Origin: Pseudomonas sp. PDM16
GTDB taxonomy: Bacteria > Pseudomonadota > Gammaproteobacteria > Pseudomonadales > Pseudomonadaceae
Direction of reading: 5' to 3'
Length of the DNA stretch: 64,000 nucleotides
Assembly (NCBI RefSeq): GCF_014851865.1
Contig: NZ_JACVAM010000001.1
Coordinates: forward strand, 1,116,001-1,180,000
Position numbers and translations under genes: made by a program. The notes beneath the pieces are model-generated. The model ran no database searches. It was not told where the DNA came from and saw only the letters and a list, made by a program, of their open reading frames with translations. Positions 40,761-50,581 of this stretch are shown here, piece after piece (position 1 is the first letter of the stretch; each line of letters starts with the position of its first letter).

Positions 40761-42593
40761 TCAGAACCAGGTGGCCTGCATGTTCAGGCAGGTGTCGTCG
40801 CGCGCCTCGAGGATGGCCAGCTCGTGGTGGCAGCCCGGCACTTCCCAGGTCAGGAAGTAGCGCGCGGCTTGCAGCTTGCCCTGGTAGAACTCGGCGTCGG
40901 CGGCGTTGCCCTCGCCTTTAGCAATCAGGGCGAGGCCTTCCTCGGCGCGGATCGCCTGTTCCAGCCAGCGCCAGCCGATCACCGCGTGGCCGAACACTTT
41001 GAGGTACAGCGCCGAGTTGGCCAGGCCCTGGTTGACCTTTCCGGCGAGCAGGTCGCCGAGCAGGGCCAGGGTTACGCCGCCGAGGCGGTTGACCAGTTGT
41101 TCCAGCGGCTCGCGCAGGCGGTTCAATGACTCGAACGTCTCGGCGCGGCGGCAGGTGCCCTGGATCAGGGCCATCAGGCGCTTGAGTGCGGCGCCGCCAT
41201 TCATCGACACCTTGCGCCCGAGCAGGTCGAGCGACTGGATGCCGTGGGTGCCCTCGTGGATCGGATTCAGGCGGTTGTCGCGGTAGTACTGCTCCACCGG
41301 GTATTCGCGGGTGTAGCCGTGGCCGCCGAGCACCTGAATCGCCAGTTCGTTGGCCTTGAGGCAGAACTCGGAAGGCCAGGATTTGACGATCGGGGTCAGC
41401 AGGTCGAGCAGCTCCAGGGCCTGGGCGCGCTCTTCCGGCGTGGCCAGGGTGTGGGTGTCGTCGAACAGCCGCGCGGCGTACAGGCCGAGGTCGAAGGCGC
41501 CTTCGACGTAGGCCTTCTGGGTCAGCAGCATTCGCCGTACGTCGGCGTGCTCGATGATCGCCACCTGCGGGCTGGTCGGGTCCTTGCCGTCGGCATGGCG
41601 ACCCTGCGGGCGCTCGCGGGCATATTCCAGCGAGTACAGGTAGCCGGCGTAGCCGAGCATGATCGCGCCCATGCCGACGCCAATGCGCGCCTCGTTCATC
41701 ATCTGGAACATGTAGGACAGGCCGTGGTGCGGCTTGCCCACCAGATAACCGACGCAGCCGTCGTTATCGCCCCCCGCGTTATCACCAAAGTTCAGCGCGG
41801 TCGAGGTGGTGCCGCGCCAGCCCATCTTGTGGAACAGGCCGGCCAGGGTCACGTCGTTGCGCTGGCCCAGCGAGCCGTCGTCGTTGACCAGGAACTTGGG
41901 CACCAGGAACAGGCTGATGCCTTTCACTCCGGGCGGGGCGTCCGGCAGCTTGGCCAGGACCATGTGCACGATGTTCTCGGAGATCGGCTGGTCGCCGCCG
42001 GAGATGAAGATCTTGTTGCCCTTCAGGCGGTAGCTGCCATCGGCGTGCGGCTCGGCCTTGGTGCGGATGTCCGACAACGAGGAGCCGGCGTGCGGTTCGG
42101 TCAGGCCCATGGTGCCGAAGAAGCGGCCGTCGATGATCGGCTGCAGGTAACGCGCCTTCTGCTCGTCGCTGCCGAAGGCCTCGATCAGGTTGGCCACGCC
42201 CATGGTCAGCATCGAATAGGAGCTGGTGGCGCAGTTGGCCGACTGGAAGTGGGCGAAGCAGGCCTGCGACAGCAGGTTGGGCAACTGCATGCCGCCGGCC
42301 TCGAAGTCGCGGGTGGCATTGAGGAAGCCGGCCTCGTGGAAGGCCTTGAGCGCCGGGGCAACTTCCGGGATCAGCACCGCGGCGCCGTCCACGTATTGCG
42401 GTTCGTGCTCGTCGTTCTTGCGGTTGTGCGGGGCGAACAGCTCCTCGGCGATGCCGCGCGCGGTGGCGATGGCCGCGTCGAAGGTTTCGCGGTTGTGGTC
42501 GGCGAAGCGCTCGCGCTGGGTCAGGGCTTCGGCATCCAGCACTTCGTAGAGTTCGAAGGCCAGGTTGCGGGAACTGAGCAGGGACTCGGACAT
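40761..42593 (-). CDS. Acyl-CoA dehydrogenase with C-terminal extension (DmdC-like)
   Basis: A 610-residue flavoprotein. The N-terminal helical domain (about 35-155), the beta domain (about 160-275, with [20 protein letters not shown]) and the C-terminal helical domain (about 280-450, with [19 protein letters not shown] and [17 protein letters not shown]) are all present. An extra C-terminal domain of about 130 residues places it in the long acyl-CoA dehydrogenase group that includes DmdC and the P. aeruginosa PA5020 type. It oxidises an acyl-CoA at the alpha-beta position; the chain specificity is unknown. ATG 42593 was chosen over an upstream start at 42662 that gives a non-homologous extension. 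Confidence 0.9.
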   Translation of the reverse strand: MSESLLSSRNLAFELYEVLDAEALTQRERFADHNRETFDAAIATARGIAEELFAPHNRKNDEHEPQYVDGAAVLIPEVAPALKAFHEAGFLNATRDFEAGGMQLPNLLSQACFAHFQSANCATSSYSMLTMGVANLIEAFGSDEQKARYLQPIIDGRFFGTMGLTEPHAGSSLSDIRTKAEPHADGSYRLKGNKIFISGGDQPISENIVHMVLAKLPDAPPGVKGISLFLVPKFLVNDDGSLGQRNDVTLAGLFHKMGWRGTTSTALNFGDNAGGDNDGCVGYLVGKPHHGLSYMFQMMNEARIGVGMGAIMLGYAGYLYSLEYARERPQGRHADGKDPTSPQVAIIEHADVRRMLLTQKAYVEGAFDLGLYAARLFDDTHTLATPEERAQALELLDLLTPIVKSWPSEFCLKANELAIQVLGGHGYTREYPVEQYYRDNRLNPIHEGTHGIQSLDLLGRKVSMNGGAALKRLMALIQGTCRRAETFESLNRLREPLEQLVNRLGGVTLALLGDLLAGKVNQGLANSALYLKVFGHAVIGWRWLEQAIRAEEGLALIAKGEGNAADAEFYQGKLQAARYFLTWEVPGCHHELAILEARDDTCLNMQATWF

Positions 42594-42739
42594 GAAACGT
42601 GTCTCCGGTGGGATCTTTTCGAAGTCTAGAGCTGTGAATAGAGGCCGCCTAGCAAGATTCACTTCCCTGATATTGGCCTAGAACCTGCCGTCGTCATTCC
42701 TTCGGGCTACAATTCACGCCCCGCTCCAGGTGAAACGCC

Positions 42740-43576
42740 ATGAACTACCGCCACGCCTTCCACGCCGGCAACCACGCCGACGTGCTCAAGCACATCGTCA
42801 TCAGCCGCATCATCGCCCTGTTGTCGCGCAAGGAGGCGCCGTTCGCCTACCTCGACAGTCATGCCGGCGTCGGCCTCTATGACCTGCAGGGCGACCAGGC
42901 GACCCGCACTGGCGAGTGGCTGGAAGGCATCGCCCGCCTGTGGGATGCACCGGACCTACCCGAGTCCACCGCCGACTACTTCGGCGTGCTGCGCACGCTC
43001 AACCCGGACGGTGCGCTGCGCTACTACCCCGGCTCGCCGGAGCTGGCCTGCCAGCTGACCCGTGATGATGACCGGGTGCTGCTCAACGAGAAGCATCCGG
43101 AAGATGGCCAACTGCTCAAGGACAACATGAAGGGCGACCGCCGCGTGGCCGTGCACCTGGGTGAGGGCTGGCACGTGCCGCGCGCCCTGCTGCCGGTGGC
43201 GGAGAAGCGTGCGCTGCTGCTGATCGACCCGCCATTCGAGAAGGCCGACGAACTGGAGCGCTGCGTCACCGCGCTGGACGAGGCCATCGGCCGCATGCGC
43301 CAGACCGTGGTCGCCATCTGGTACCCGATCAAGGACGAGCGCCAGCTCAAGCGCTTCTATCAGGGCCTGGAGAAATCCAGCGCGCCCAAGCTGCTGCGCG
43401 TCGAGCTGTTCGTCCACGCGCCGGACGACGCCAATCGCCTGGCCGGCTCCGGCCTGGCCATCGCCAACGCGCCCTGGGGCCTGGAAGACGAGCTGAAACA
43501 GCTGCTGCCGTGGCTGGCCGACAAGCTGGCGCAGAGCCAGGGCAGCTTCCGCCTGGACTGGCTGATCGCCGACTGA
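42740..43576 (+). CDS. rlmJ: 23S rRNA (adenine-2030-N6)-methyltransferase RlmJ
   Basis: A 278-residue Rossmann methyltransferase. The start MNYRHAFHAGNHADVLKH is the signature N-terminus of RlmJ, YLDSHAGVGLYDL is the SAM-binding region, and IDPPFE is the N6-adenine active-site motif. It methylates A2030 in 23S rRNA. It is divergent from the acyl-CoA dehydrogenase gene. Confidence 0.95.
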   Translation: MNYRHAFHAGNHADVLKHIVISRIIALLSRKEAPFAYLDSHAGVGLYDLQGDQATRTGEWLEGIARLWDAPDLPESTADYFGVLRTLNPDGALRYYPGSPELACQLTRDDDRVLLNEKHPEDGQLLKDNMKGDRRVAVHLGEGWHVPRALLPVAEKRALLLIDPPFEKADELERCVTALDEAIGRMRQTVVAIWYPIKDERQLKRFYQGLEKSSAPKLLRVELFVHAPDDANRLAGSGLAIANAPWGLEDELKQLLPWLADKLAQSQGSFRLDWLIAD

Positions 43577-43580
43577 TCTC

Positions 43581-44945
43581 TTAAGGTCCTGCGCGTTCGA
43601 AGGCGCCCAGATCGCAGCGGGCGATGCCATCGCCGTCACCGTCACGCGGACGAGTCAGGCGCCGTTGGTCATGGTTGGGGCAGGCGCCTTCGGCGCTGTC
43701 CAGGGCGGCACTGTTGCGGCGTAGGGCGTGCGCCAGGGTGCCGTTGTTCTCCGCCAGGGGGAACAGTTCGCGCACCAGCACCTGATCGTTATCCACACTG
43801 ATGCTGCCGGTGCAGTTGCCGGCATCGCTGCCCAGTAGCAAACCGCGCACATTCATCGCCACGGCGCTGTCCTGCTGCAGGCAGTTGCGCGGCTCGCCGG
43901 TCTCGCGCTCGCGGTTGCCGGCGATGATCACGTTGCGCAGGCTGACCGTGCCGTCCTCGTTGATCAAGCCGTAGCCGTCGTTCTCGACGATGGTCACGTG
44001 GCTCAACGTGGCGCTGGGCGTGCCGGTCTTTTGCGGGTTGTGGCGGTCGCCGTTGTCCAGTGCGGCACCCTTGCCGCCGCCGTAGTTGTCGCTGAGGGTG
44101 GCATTGGTCAGGACCAGGCTGCCCAGGTTGAGAATGGCTCCACCCATGCCATCGGGGCCGACGCGGTTGCCGATCAGTGCTACCCGCGCCAGGTCCGCCG
44201 TGCCGCGGTTGAGCAGGCCGCAGCCCATGCCGAATTCGTGATAGTCGAGGCAGAGGTTGCGCTCGATGCGGCTGTCGCGCACTTGCAGGGTGCCTTCGTT
44301 GTACAGCGCGCCGCCCTGACCCATGGTCATGTCGCCGCCATCCACCAGGTTGTTTTCCAGGCGGACGTGATGCAGCTGCGCCGTGGCGAAATTGGCCAGC
44401 GCACCGCCACGGCTCTGCACGTTGGTGACATAGGCATAGGTACGGTTGTCGCGCAGGGTCACGTCCATCGCGTGCAGGGTGCCGTGGTTGCGGATGCCGC
44501 CGCCGTCGTAAACCGAGAGTCCGCCGGTCAGGGTCAGGCCGCGCAGGCTGAGGCTGGCGTCTGGTTGGACGTCGAACAGGCGGTCGAGCCGCTTGCTGTC
44601 GATCAGCGTTTGCTCCGGGCCGGCGCCGAGAATGGTGACCTGGCCGAGTAGATCGAAGTCGCCGGTGAGGTTGGCGTTCTCCTCGCGCGGCCATCCTTGC
44701 GCGTCCAGGCCGTTGGCCAGGCTCAGTTGATAGGTGCCGGCGCCGAGCAGGATCAGGCTCGGCTGGTCGGGGCTGGCGTTGGCGGCGGCGATGGCTTCGC
44801 GTAGCGAGCAGTGCTGTGCGGTGCAGGTGCCGTCGAATTCATCGAGCAAGGTGGTAACGCGCAGCTCCTGAGCCAGGGTGGGTAGGCTCAGGCAGGCCAG
44901 CAGGCCGAGGGAGTACGACAGTGGGGCAGGGGATAGCGCGGACAT
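43581..44945 (-). CDS. Secreted right-handed beta-helix protein
   Basis: A 454-residue protein with a signal peptide (residues 1-25). Directly after it comes the motif CTAQHCSLREAIAAANASPD, common at the start of secreted beta-helix (pectin-lyase-like, choice-of-anchor Q) proteins. The body is a series of Asn/Gly-rich coils with repeated LxNxGxL and LxxNxxL patterns, as in a parallel beta-helix, and the C-terminus CDLGAFERAGP is also typical of this group. No catalytic residues are assignable, so it could be a surface structural protein or a carbohydrate-binding one. It lies 139 bp downstream of the TRAP binding-protein gene. Confidence 0.75.
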   Translation of the reverse strand: MSALSPAPLSYSLGLLACLSLPTLAQELRVTTLLDEFDGTCTAQHCSLREAIAAANASPDQPSLILLGAGTYQLSLANGLDAQGWPREENANLTGDFDLLGQVTILGAGPEQTLIDSKRLDRLFDVQPDASLSLRGLTLTGGLSVYDGGGIRNHGTLHAMDVTLRDNRTYAYVTNVQSRGGALANFATAQLHHVRLENNLVDGGDMTMGQGGALYNEGTLQVRDSRIERNLCLDYHEFGMGCGLLNRGTADLARVALIGNRVGPDGMGGAILNLGSLVLTNATLSDNYGGGKGAALDNGDRHNPQKTGTPSATLSHVTIVENDGYGLINEDGTVSLRNVIIAGNRERETGEPRNCLQQDSAVAMNVRGLLLGSDAGNCTGSISVDNDQVLVRELFPLAENNGTLAHALRRNSAALDSAEGACPNHDQRRLTRPRDGDGDGIARCDLGAFERAGP

Positions 44946-45083
44946 GGCAGACCTCGCGGGTGGGGAAACGGGGACTGCTCGTTCCGGAGATGGACCCTAC
45001 GGCGTGTGTCCGCGTTCCCGCCCGTTGCGATAGCCTGCTGGCGAACACTCTGCCCGGCAGGGTGCCGAGCAGAGGCGCGCCGA

Positions 45084-46076
45084 TCAGTGGCGGCGGTTGG
45101 CGCGCTCGGCGGCGCGGATCACGTCGGCACCGATCAGTTGTTCGTTCTGCTGCCAGACCGGGCGCATGGCGTCGCGCCAGGCATTGCGGGCGGCGGCGTC
45201 CAGCTCGGTGATCTGCATGCCAGCGGCCTGCAGTTGCGCGCGGTCGTTCTGGTTCTGGCGGTCGGCGGCTTTGTTCACCGCGTAGGTGACTTCGTCGATG
45301 ATCGCCTCCAGCTCCATGCGCACGGAGTGCGGCATCGAGTACCAGAAGCGCGAGTTGGTCACCAGCATGTAGTCGAGTACACCGTGGTCACTCTGGGTCG
45401 CGTGGGTCAGGTATTGGGCATAGCCCTGGCTCTGGATGTTCGACCAGGTGTTCTCGGTGCCCTGCACGGTACCGGAGCGCAGGGCTTCAGTGGTGGCGGC
45501 GAACGGCAGTTTGACCGGGGTGGCGCCTAGTTGGGTGAACTGGCTTTCGATGACCGAGGATGCCTGGATACGGAAGCTCAGGCCCTTGGCGTCGGCCGGT
45601 TGTTGCAGCGTGCGCTTGGCGGTCAGCTGTTTCATGCCGTTGTGCCAGTAGGCCAGGCCGGCGATGTCCTGCTTCTCCATGGAGCTCAGCAGCTGACGGC
45701 CCTTGGCGCCTTTCTGGAAGCGGTTGACCGCGTCCAGGTCATCGAACAGGAACGGCAGATCGAACACCTGCAATTGCGGCGCGTACTGGCTGAACTTGGC
45801 CAGCGACGGTGCCAGCATCTGCACTTTGCCGTCGAGCAGGGCCTGCATCTCGTCGGCATCGCCGTGGAGGGTGGAATTCGGATAGATCTCCACCGCGACC
45901 TGGCCGGCCAGGCGCTCCTCGACCAGCTTCTTGAACATCAGCGCACCCTGGCCCTTGGGGGTGTCGTCGGCGACGACGTGGGAGAACTTGATGAGGAAGG
46001 TCTTGTCCTCGGCGGACGCGAAGGCGGTCGTGCACAGCAGGAGCAGGGCGCACAGGCCGCGGAGAGACTTGTTCAT
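45084..46076 (-). CDS. TRAP-transporter solute-binding protein, DctP family
   Basis: A 330-residue periplasmic protein with a signal peptide (about 1-22, ASA). The sequence FLIKFSHVVADDTPKGQGAL, then LPFLFDD, and LRSGTVQGTENTWSNIQSQG identify the DctP family, which binds C4-dicarboxylates or other carboxylates through a conserved Arg (here in GLSFRIQAS). No dctQ or dctM membrane genes are nearby, so it must work with a transporter encoded elsewhere or serve in sensing. The next gene on the other side encodes malate:quinone oxidoreductase, which may hint at a malate link. Confidence 0.87.
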   Translation of the reverse strand: MNKSLRGLCALLLLCTTAFASAEDKTFLIKFSHVVADDTPKGQGALMFKKLVEERLAGQVAVEIYPNSTLHGDADEMQALLDGKVQMLAPSLAKFSQYAPQLQVFDLPFLFDDLDAVNRFQKGAKGRQLLSSMEKQDIAGLAYWHNGMKQLTAKRTLQQPADAKGLSFRIQASSVIESQFTQLGATPVKLPFAATTEALRSGTVQGTENTWSNIQSQGYAQYLTHATQSDHGVLDYMLVTNSRFWYSMPHSVRMELEAIIDEVTYAVNKAADRQNQNDRAQLQAAGMQITELDAAARNAWRDAMRPVWQQNEQLIGADVIRAAERANRRH

Positions 46077-46568
46077 GAGTACTGCCTTTGGTTGTTTGTT
46101 CTTGGTGAGGCGGCGCCGCTCGTGGCAGCACGCAAGCCGGCCAATTTACCTGAGTGGAGTCTGGGCGACAGCCTAGACATGGGTAGGGTGTGATCGGGCG
46201 CGCGGCCGGGCGTGGCCGCGCGGCAGCACAGAGCTCGATACAGAACTACCTTGAAATGGCGGTCGCTCGCCACCTCGTCGGCGGAAATCAGCCAGATTGC
46301 TTGGTGTGCCCAGGTGGTAGGCCGCGAAATACGGCGTTTCGCCCAGGCGGCACTGGATTTGCTAAAGGCAGCGCGACCTTTTGTCTCAGCCTCGAGCAGA
46401 AGCGTCAACTCCAGGCCAGTACGGCGGTCAACCGACCGAACGGCCTTTCGCAGCGACGCCCACACGTGATCCGAGCAGACCGAAGACCGCACCTCAGAAA
46501 GCGCGGCCCGGTCGTGGGGCTCCGTCGATTCGCCTTGCCAACTGCACATATATGGAATGGTCATTACC
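46077..46568. other. Intergenic region upstream of mqo, no gene recognised
   Basis: About 490 bp between the divergent TRAP and mqo genes. Reading frames cross it on both strands, but their translations are low-complexity and Arg/Ala-rich, match no family I know and have no ribosome binding sites. It should hold both promoters. I found no convincing -35/-10 pair or terminator. Confidence 0.4.
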
Positions 46569-48161
46569 ATGAAAAAACTACTACTGATCCTCGCCTGCTT
46601 CGTGGCGGTGGGATGCTCGCAACCTCCGAAGCCGGAGAAGACCGTCGATGTCCTGCTGATCGGCGGCGGCATCATGAGTGCCACCCTCGGCACTTACCTC
46701 AACGAGCTCGAGCCGGGCTGGAGCATCGACATCTACGAGCGCATGGACAAGGTCGCCGACGAGAGTTCCAACGCCTGGAACAACGCCGGCACCGGCCACT
46801 CGGCCTTCTGCGAGCTGAACTACACGCCGGAGACCGCCGACGGCGGCATCGACATCAGCAAGGCCGTGGGCATCAACGAGAGCTTCGAGATCTCCAAGCA
46901 GTTCTGGGCCTACCAGATCGACCAGGGCGTGCTGAAGGAGCCGAAGTCCTTCATCAACAACGTGCCGCACATGAGCTTCGTCTGGGGTGACGACAACGTC
47001 GCCTACCTGAAGAAACGCCACGCCGCGCTGCAGCACAGCAACCTGTTCCGTGGCATGGAGTACTCCGAGGATCCAGCGCAGATCGCCCAGTGGGTACCGC
47101 TGGTGATGGCCGACCGCGACCCCGCGCAGAAGATCGCCGCCACCCGCATGCCGATCGGCACCGACGTCAACTTCGGCGAGATCACCAAGCAGCTGGTCGG
47201 CTCGCTGGCCCAGCGCCAAGGCGTGTCGCTGCACCTGAGCCATGAGGTGCGCGACATCACCCGCAACGACGACGGTACTTGGAACGTGGTGGTAGCGGAC
47301 CTGGCCAACGGCGAGAAGGAAACCAGCGTCAACGCCAAGTTCGTCTTCATCGGTGCCGGCGGCGCCGCGTTGCCGTTGCTGCAGAAGTCCGGGATTCCCG
47401 AGGCCGATGGCTACGCCGGCTTCCCGGTGGGCGGCCAGTTCCTGCTGACCAAGAACCCTGAGATCGTCGCCCAGCACCAGGCCAAGCTGTACGGCAAGGC
47501 CTCGGTCGGATCGCCGCCCATGTCGGTGCCGCACCTCGACACCCGCGTGATCGACGGCCAGAAGGTCCTGCTGTTCGGACCTTTCGCCACCTTCTCCAGC
47601 AAGTTCCTCAAGAACGGTTCGCTGTGGGACATGTTCGCCGCCATCAGCACCGACAACGTCGGCCCGATGACCCATGCCGGCTGGGACAACATGGACCTGA
47701 CCCAATATCTGATCGGCCAGCTGATGCTGAGCCAGGAAGATCGTATGCATGCCCTGCGGGAATACTTCCCCGATGCTCGTGATGGCGACTGGGAGCTGAT
47801 CACCGCCGGCCAGCGTGTGCAGGTAATCAAGAAGGACGCCGAGAAGGGCGGTGTGCTGCAGTTCGGCACCGAGGTGGTGAGCTCGGCGGACGGTAGCATC
47901 GCCGCCTTGCTCGGCGCCTCGCCGGGCGCCTCGACCGCTGCGCCGATCATGCTGACCGTGCTGGAGAAGACCTTCAAGGACAAGCTCCAGACGCCGGAGT
48001 GGCAGGCGCGCCTGAAGGAAATCATCCCGTCCTATGGGCTGAAGCTGAACGACGACATCGAGCTGACCAACCGCATTCGTGCTTACAGTAGCGAGCGCCT
48101 GCAACTGGTTCACGTGCCGGTGGAGCCGGAAGTCATCAGCCCGGACGCCGCAGCGCTGTAA
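46569..48161 (+). CDS. mqo: Malate:quinone oxidoreductase with lipoprotein-type N-terminus
   Basis: A 530-residue FAD enzyme that oxidises malate to oxaloacetate and passes electrons to quinone. The FAD-binding strand [19 protein letters not shown] (from about residue 25), [17 protein letters not shown] and the C-terminal [14 protein letters not shown] are diagnostic for Mqo. It begins with [16 protein letters not shown], an export signal with a lipobox, before the FAD domain. That would place the enzyme as a lipoprotein on the periplasmic side, unlike the cytoplasmic-face E. coli Mqo. ATG 46569 was chosen because it starts the signal exactly; an in-frame ATG lies 4 codons upstream. Confidence 0.93.
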   Translation: MKKLLLILACFVAVGCSQPPKPEKTVDVLLIGGGIMSATLGTYLNELEPGWSIDIYERMDKVADESSNAWNNAGTGHSAFCELNYTPETADGGIDISKAVGINESFEISKQFWAYQIDQGVLKEPKSFINNVPHMSFVWGDDNVAYLKKRHAALQHSNLFRGMEYSEDPAQIAQWVPLVMADRDPAQKIAATRMPIGTDVNFGEITKQLVGSLAQRQGVSLHLSHEVRDITRNDDGTWNVVVADLANGEKETSVNAKFVFIGAGGAALPLLQKSGIPEADGYAGFPVGGQFLLTKNPEIVAQHQAKLYGKASVGSPPMSVPHLDTRVIDGQKVLLFGPFATFSSKFLKNGSLWDMFAAISTDNVGPMTHAGWDNMDLTQYLIGQLMLSQEDRMHALREYFPDARDGDWELITAGQRVQVIKKDAEKGGVLQFGTEVVSSADGSIAALLGASPGASTAAPIMLTVLEKTFKDKLQTPEWQARLKEIIPSYGLKLNDDIELTNRIRAYSSERLQLVHVPVEPEVISPDAAAL

Positions 48162-48181
48162 TCGATGCCAGGGGGCTACCG

Positions 48182-48213
48182 AAAGGGCGACTCGCTAGCG
48201 AGTCGCCCTTTTT
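48182..48213 (+). terminator. Palindromic terminator between mqo and the HD-GYP gene
   Basis: AAAGGGCGACTCGC (48182-48195) and GCGAGTCGCCCTTT (48198-48211) form a perfect 14-bp stem around TA, followed by TT; A and T runs on both sides let it work in both directions. It sits between two convergent genes and probably ends both. Confidence 0.9.
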
Positions 48214-48226
48214 CATGTGGTGATGG

Positions 48227-49489
48227 TTACTGGCTGCGTTGCCGAGGGTCGACGTAGTAGGTCAGCTGCTGGCGCGGATTCAGATACTCCAGTGCCTCCA
48301 GGGGCAACTGCGAGGGGCGTAGGCTGCGGGCAATAGCCAGATTCGGCTCCTGCTCTAGGTTGACGATCAGGGCTTCTGTCTTGGGAATATGCGGCTCGTA
48401 CAGTATCAGTGTCGGTTTTAGCGGTAGGCTGGGATGCATGGCCAGCACCAGGGCATAGCGCTCATCCTCGAGTTGTACCAGGCTCCCCGGTGGATAGACG
48501 CCCATGCAGCGGATGAAGGCTTTCAGTGCTACATCGTCGAAGCGATCACGCTGCTGCTTGAACATCGATGCCAGGGCCTCGTGGGGGCTCAGGCCATCGC
48601 GCGGATTCAGCGGGTTGCACAGGTTGTCGAACGTGTTGGTGATCGTCACCAGCCGGCTGAGCCGGCCAATGCCGGCCTCGCGCAGGCCCTTCGGATATCC
48701 GCTGCCGTCGCAGTATTCGTGGTGCTCCTGAATGATCCGCAGCACCTCATCGTCGAGCATCAGCTGTTGGCCTCGGCGCGCGCCGAACTCGCAGTGCATC
48801 TGCAGCAACTGCTGTTCCGGGCGTGTCAGCGGTTCGGCCTTCAGCAGTACCTTGCTGGGAATCTCCAGTTTGCCTATATCGTGCAGCAGGGCGCCCAGCC
48901 CCAGGCTGTGGCAGGCCTCGCTGTCATAGCCCAGCTGGCGGCCGAGCATCACCGACAGCACCGTCACGTTGAGCGAGTGGAAGTAGGCATCGTCGGAGGC
49001 CTTGCCGTTGATGCTGTGCAGGGCCGCTCCATCATCCCCCAGCAGCGAGTCGACCAAATCCCGTACCACTTCACCGGCTAGCTTGACCGCCTCCTCAGGC
49101 TGACTGCGCAGGGACTGGTTGAGTGATTTCACCCGCTGGCTCGCCTGGACGAATCTTCGATCCACTTCTGCCAAGCGTTTGCGCAAGATACCCAGCTTGG
49201 CCGCGCGGGACTGGCGTGCGAGCTCGTCGGGATCTGGGGCGGACGGCGCCATCGGTGTCGATGGCGTTTGGGATTCGGGCTGCGACAGTGGAGGTGGCTC
49301 GCAGTCGCTACGGGCCGGCTCATAGCGGAGCTGTGACAACCCGAGATTGCGCAGGGCCCTGATCTGATCCTCGTCCTTGATCTTGAAGCTGTTGAACGTG
49401 AAGTCGTGCTCCCACCAGCTCAGGTCCAGATGCACGTACAGGCCGACGCACAACTGATCGGGATGGATGGAAACGGTGGCGGCGGCCAT
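48227..49489 (-). CDS. HD-GYP cyclic-di-GMP phosphodiesterase with DUF3391
   Basis: A 420-residue protein. An N-terminal DUF3391-like domain (about 5-60: IHPDQLCVGLYVHLDLSWWE) is followed by a Pro/Ser linker, a helix and an HD-GYP domain: HDIGKLEIP at 203-211 and HHEYCDGSGYPKGL at 256-269. This family hydrolyses c-di-GMP to pGpG or GMP with a bimetallic centre, and all visible motif residues are intact. It probably affects motility or biofilm. The next gene on the same strand is a putative motility protein. Confidence 0.92.
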   Translation of the reverse strand: MAAATVSIHPDQLCVGLYVHLDLSWWEHDFTFNSFKIKDEDQIRALRNLGLSQLRYEPARSDCEPPPLSQPESQTPSTPMAPSAPDPDELARQSRAAKLGILRKRLAEVDRRFVQASQRVKSLNQSLRSQPEEAVKLAGEVVRDLVDSLLGDDGAALHSINGKASDDAYFHSLNVTVLSVMLGRQLGYDSEACHSLGLGALLHDIGKLEIPSKVLLKAEPLTRPEQQLLQMHCEFGARRGQQLMLDDEVLRIIQEHHEYCDGSGYPKGLREAGIGRLSRLVTITNTFDNLCNPLNPRDGLSPHEALASMFKQQRDRFDDVALKAFIRCMGVYPPGSLVQLEDERYALVLAMHPSLPLKPTLILYEPHIPKTEALIVNLEQEPNLAIARSLRPSQLPLEALEYLNPRQQLTYYVDPRQRSQ

Positions 49490-49596
49490 GCCTGCCTCCC
49501 TGTGTACTGGCTGTTTGCTGGCAGTCTAGCTTTTTGCGATGGACAGGGAAGAGGCCCGGGCATCATGACTGCACGGTATCGCTATCGCGGGGGTAC

Positions 49597-49794
49597 TCAG
49601 GCCATCACATCGATGGAGTTGCCCAGGTTGGGCGGGTTGCTCGGCGGGGTAACCTGAGGAATGGCCTGAATCAGACCTATGGCGCTCTCCGCCTGCAGGT
49701 CGAGGGTCTTCCTCAGCATGAGAATCGCAGCCGTCGCAGAAGTCTGCGACGCGCTGGCATTGGAGACGGCGCTGGCGATGCTACTCAGTTCCAT
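49597..49794 (-). CDS. YjfB-family putative motility protein
   Basis: A 65-residue protein starting MELSSIASAVSNASASQTSA and continuing ILMLRKTLDLQAESAIGLIQ and a Pro/Asn-rich tail NPPNLGNSIDVMA. This is the pattern of the YjfB (putative motility protein) family of small proteins, whose function is unsettled. It lies just upstream of the HD-GYP gene on the same strand, with a 107-bp gap. The ribosome binding site GGAG is present before ATG 49794. Confidence 0.75.
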   Translation of the reverse strand: MELSSIASAVSNASASQTSATAAILMLRKTLDLQAESAIGLIQAIPQVTPPSNPPNLGNSIDVMA

Positions 49795-49851
49795 GGGGGT
49801 TCTCCGGGGTATCTCTCAAGGGTCGACCACTGCTCGGCTCCATGGGTTCCT

Positions 49852-50499
49852 TCAATCCGGCAGGCATACGCCGGTGCCACCCAGCCCACAGTAGCCTCTG
49901 GGGTTCTTGCCGAGGTACTGCTGGTGGTAGGGCTCGGCGTAGTAGAAGGGCGGTACGTCCCCTATCTCGGTGGTGATGGCGCCAAGGCCGGAACGCTGAA
50001 GTTCGCTCTGGAAGCGCTGCCGACTGGCTTCGGCCGCCTCGCGCTGGGTGGTGTCGAAGCAGTAGATGGCCGAGCGGTACTGGGTGCCGATGTCGTTGCC
50101 CTGACGCATGCCCTGAGTGGGGTTATGTGCCTCCCAGAAAACCTTGAGCAATTGTTCGTAGCTGATCTGCTGTGGGTCGAATACCACCAGTACGACCTCG
50201 GTATGGCCGGTCAGGCCGGAGCAGACTTCCTCATAGGTCGGGTTTGGCGTGTGGCCGCCGGCATAGCCTGCGGCGGTGCTCCATACCCCCGGTTGCTGCC
50301 AGAAGCGGCGCTCGGCGCCCCAGAAACAACCCAGGCCGAAAAGCGCCTGATGCAAGCCTGCGGGGAACGGGGGGGTGAGGGAGTTGCCGTTGGCATGGTG
50401 GTGTGCCGGCACCTGCATGCTTTCGGCTCGCCCCGGCAGAGCCTGTTCGGCTGCTGGCAAGTCGAGTTTGTGAACCAGGATTTGCGAGCGTAGAACCAT
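49852..50499 (-). CDS. msrA: Peptide methionine-(S)-S-oxide reductase MsrA
   Basis: A 215-residue enzyme. The catalytic motif [11 protein letters not shown] (Cys near residue 58), then [18 protein letters not shown] and [12 protein letters not shown], identifies MsrA, which repairs S-methionine sulfoxide in proteins. Resolving Cys residues near the C-terminus ([13 protein letters not shown]) fit the three-Cys mechanism. It is adjacent to dipA as in P. aeruginosa (PA5018-PA5017, from memory). Confidence 0.95.
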   Translation of the reverse strand: MVLRSQILVHKLDLPAAEQALPGRAESMQVPAHHHANGNSLTPPFPAGLHQALFGLGCFWGAERRFWQQPGVWSTAAGYAGGHTPNPTYEEVCSGLTGHTEVVLVVFDPQQISYEQLLKVFWEAHNPTQGMRQGNDIGTQYRSAIYCFDTTQREAAEASRQRFQSELQRSGLGAITTEIGDVPPFYYAEPYHQQYLGKNPRGYCGLGGTGVCLPD

Positions 50500-50581
50500 G
50501 GGGCTGCTCCCGTGCGAGGTAAAAGAAACATAGCTTACTCCCCTGGGCGAATGGGAGGCATCGCTGGCGCGGCTGTCTTGC

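Noticed and set aside
41244..42629. 461-residue open frame antisense to the acyl-CoA dehydrogenase
   Set aside because: Same GC-driven artefact; no motifs, and the sense gene is complete with conserved active-site regions.
46073..46693. 206-residue open frame in the gap upstream of mqo
   Set aside because: It overlaps the mqo start, has no ribosome binding site and no recognisable motif, and its composition is Arg/Ser/Ala-rich like other shadows.
46581..48113. 510-residue open frame antisense to mqo
   Set aside because: Leu/Val/His/Gly-rich shadow without recognisable domains; Mqo on the other strand is full length.
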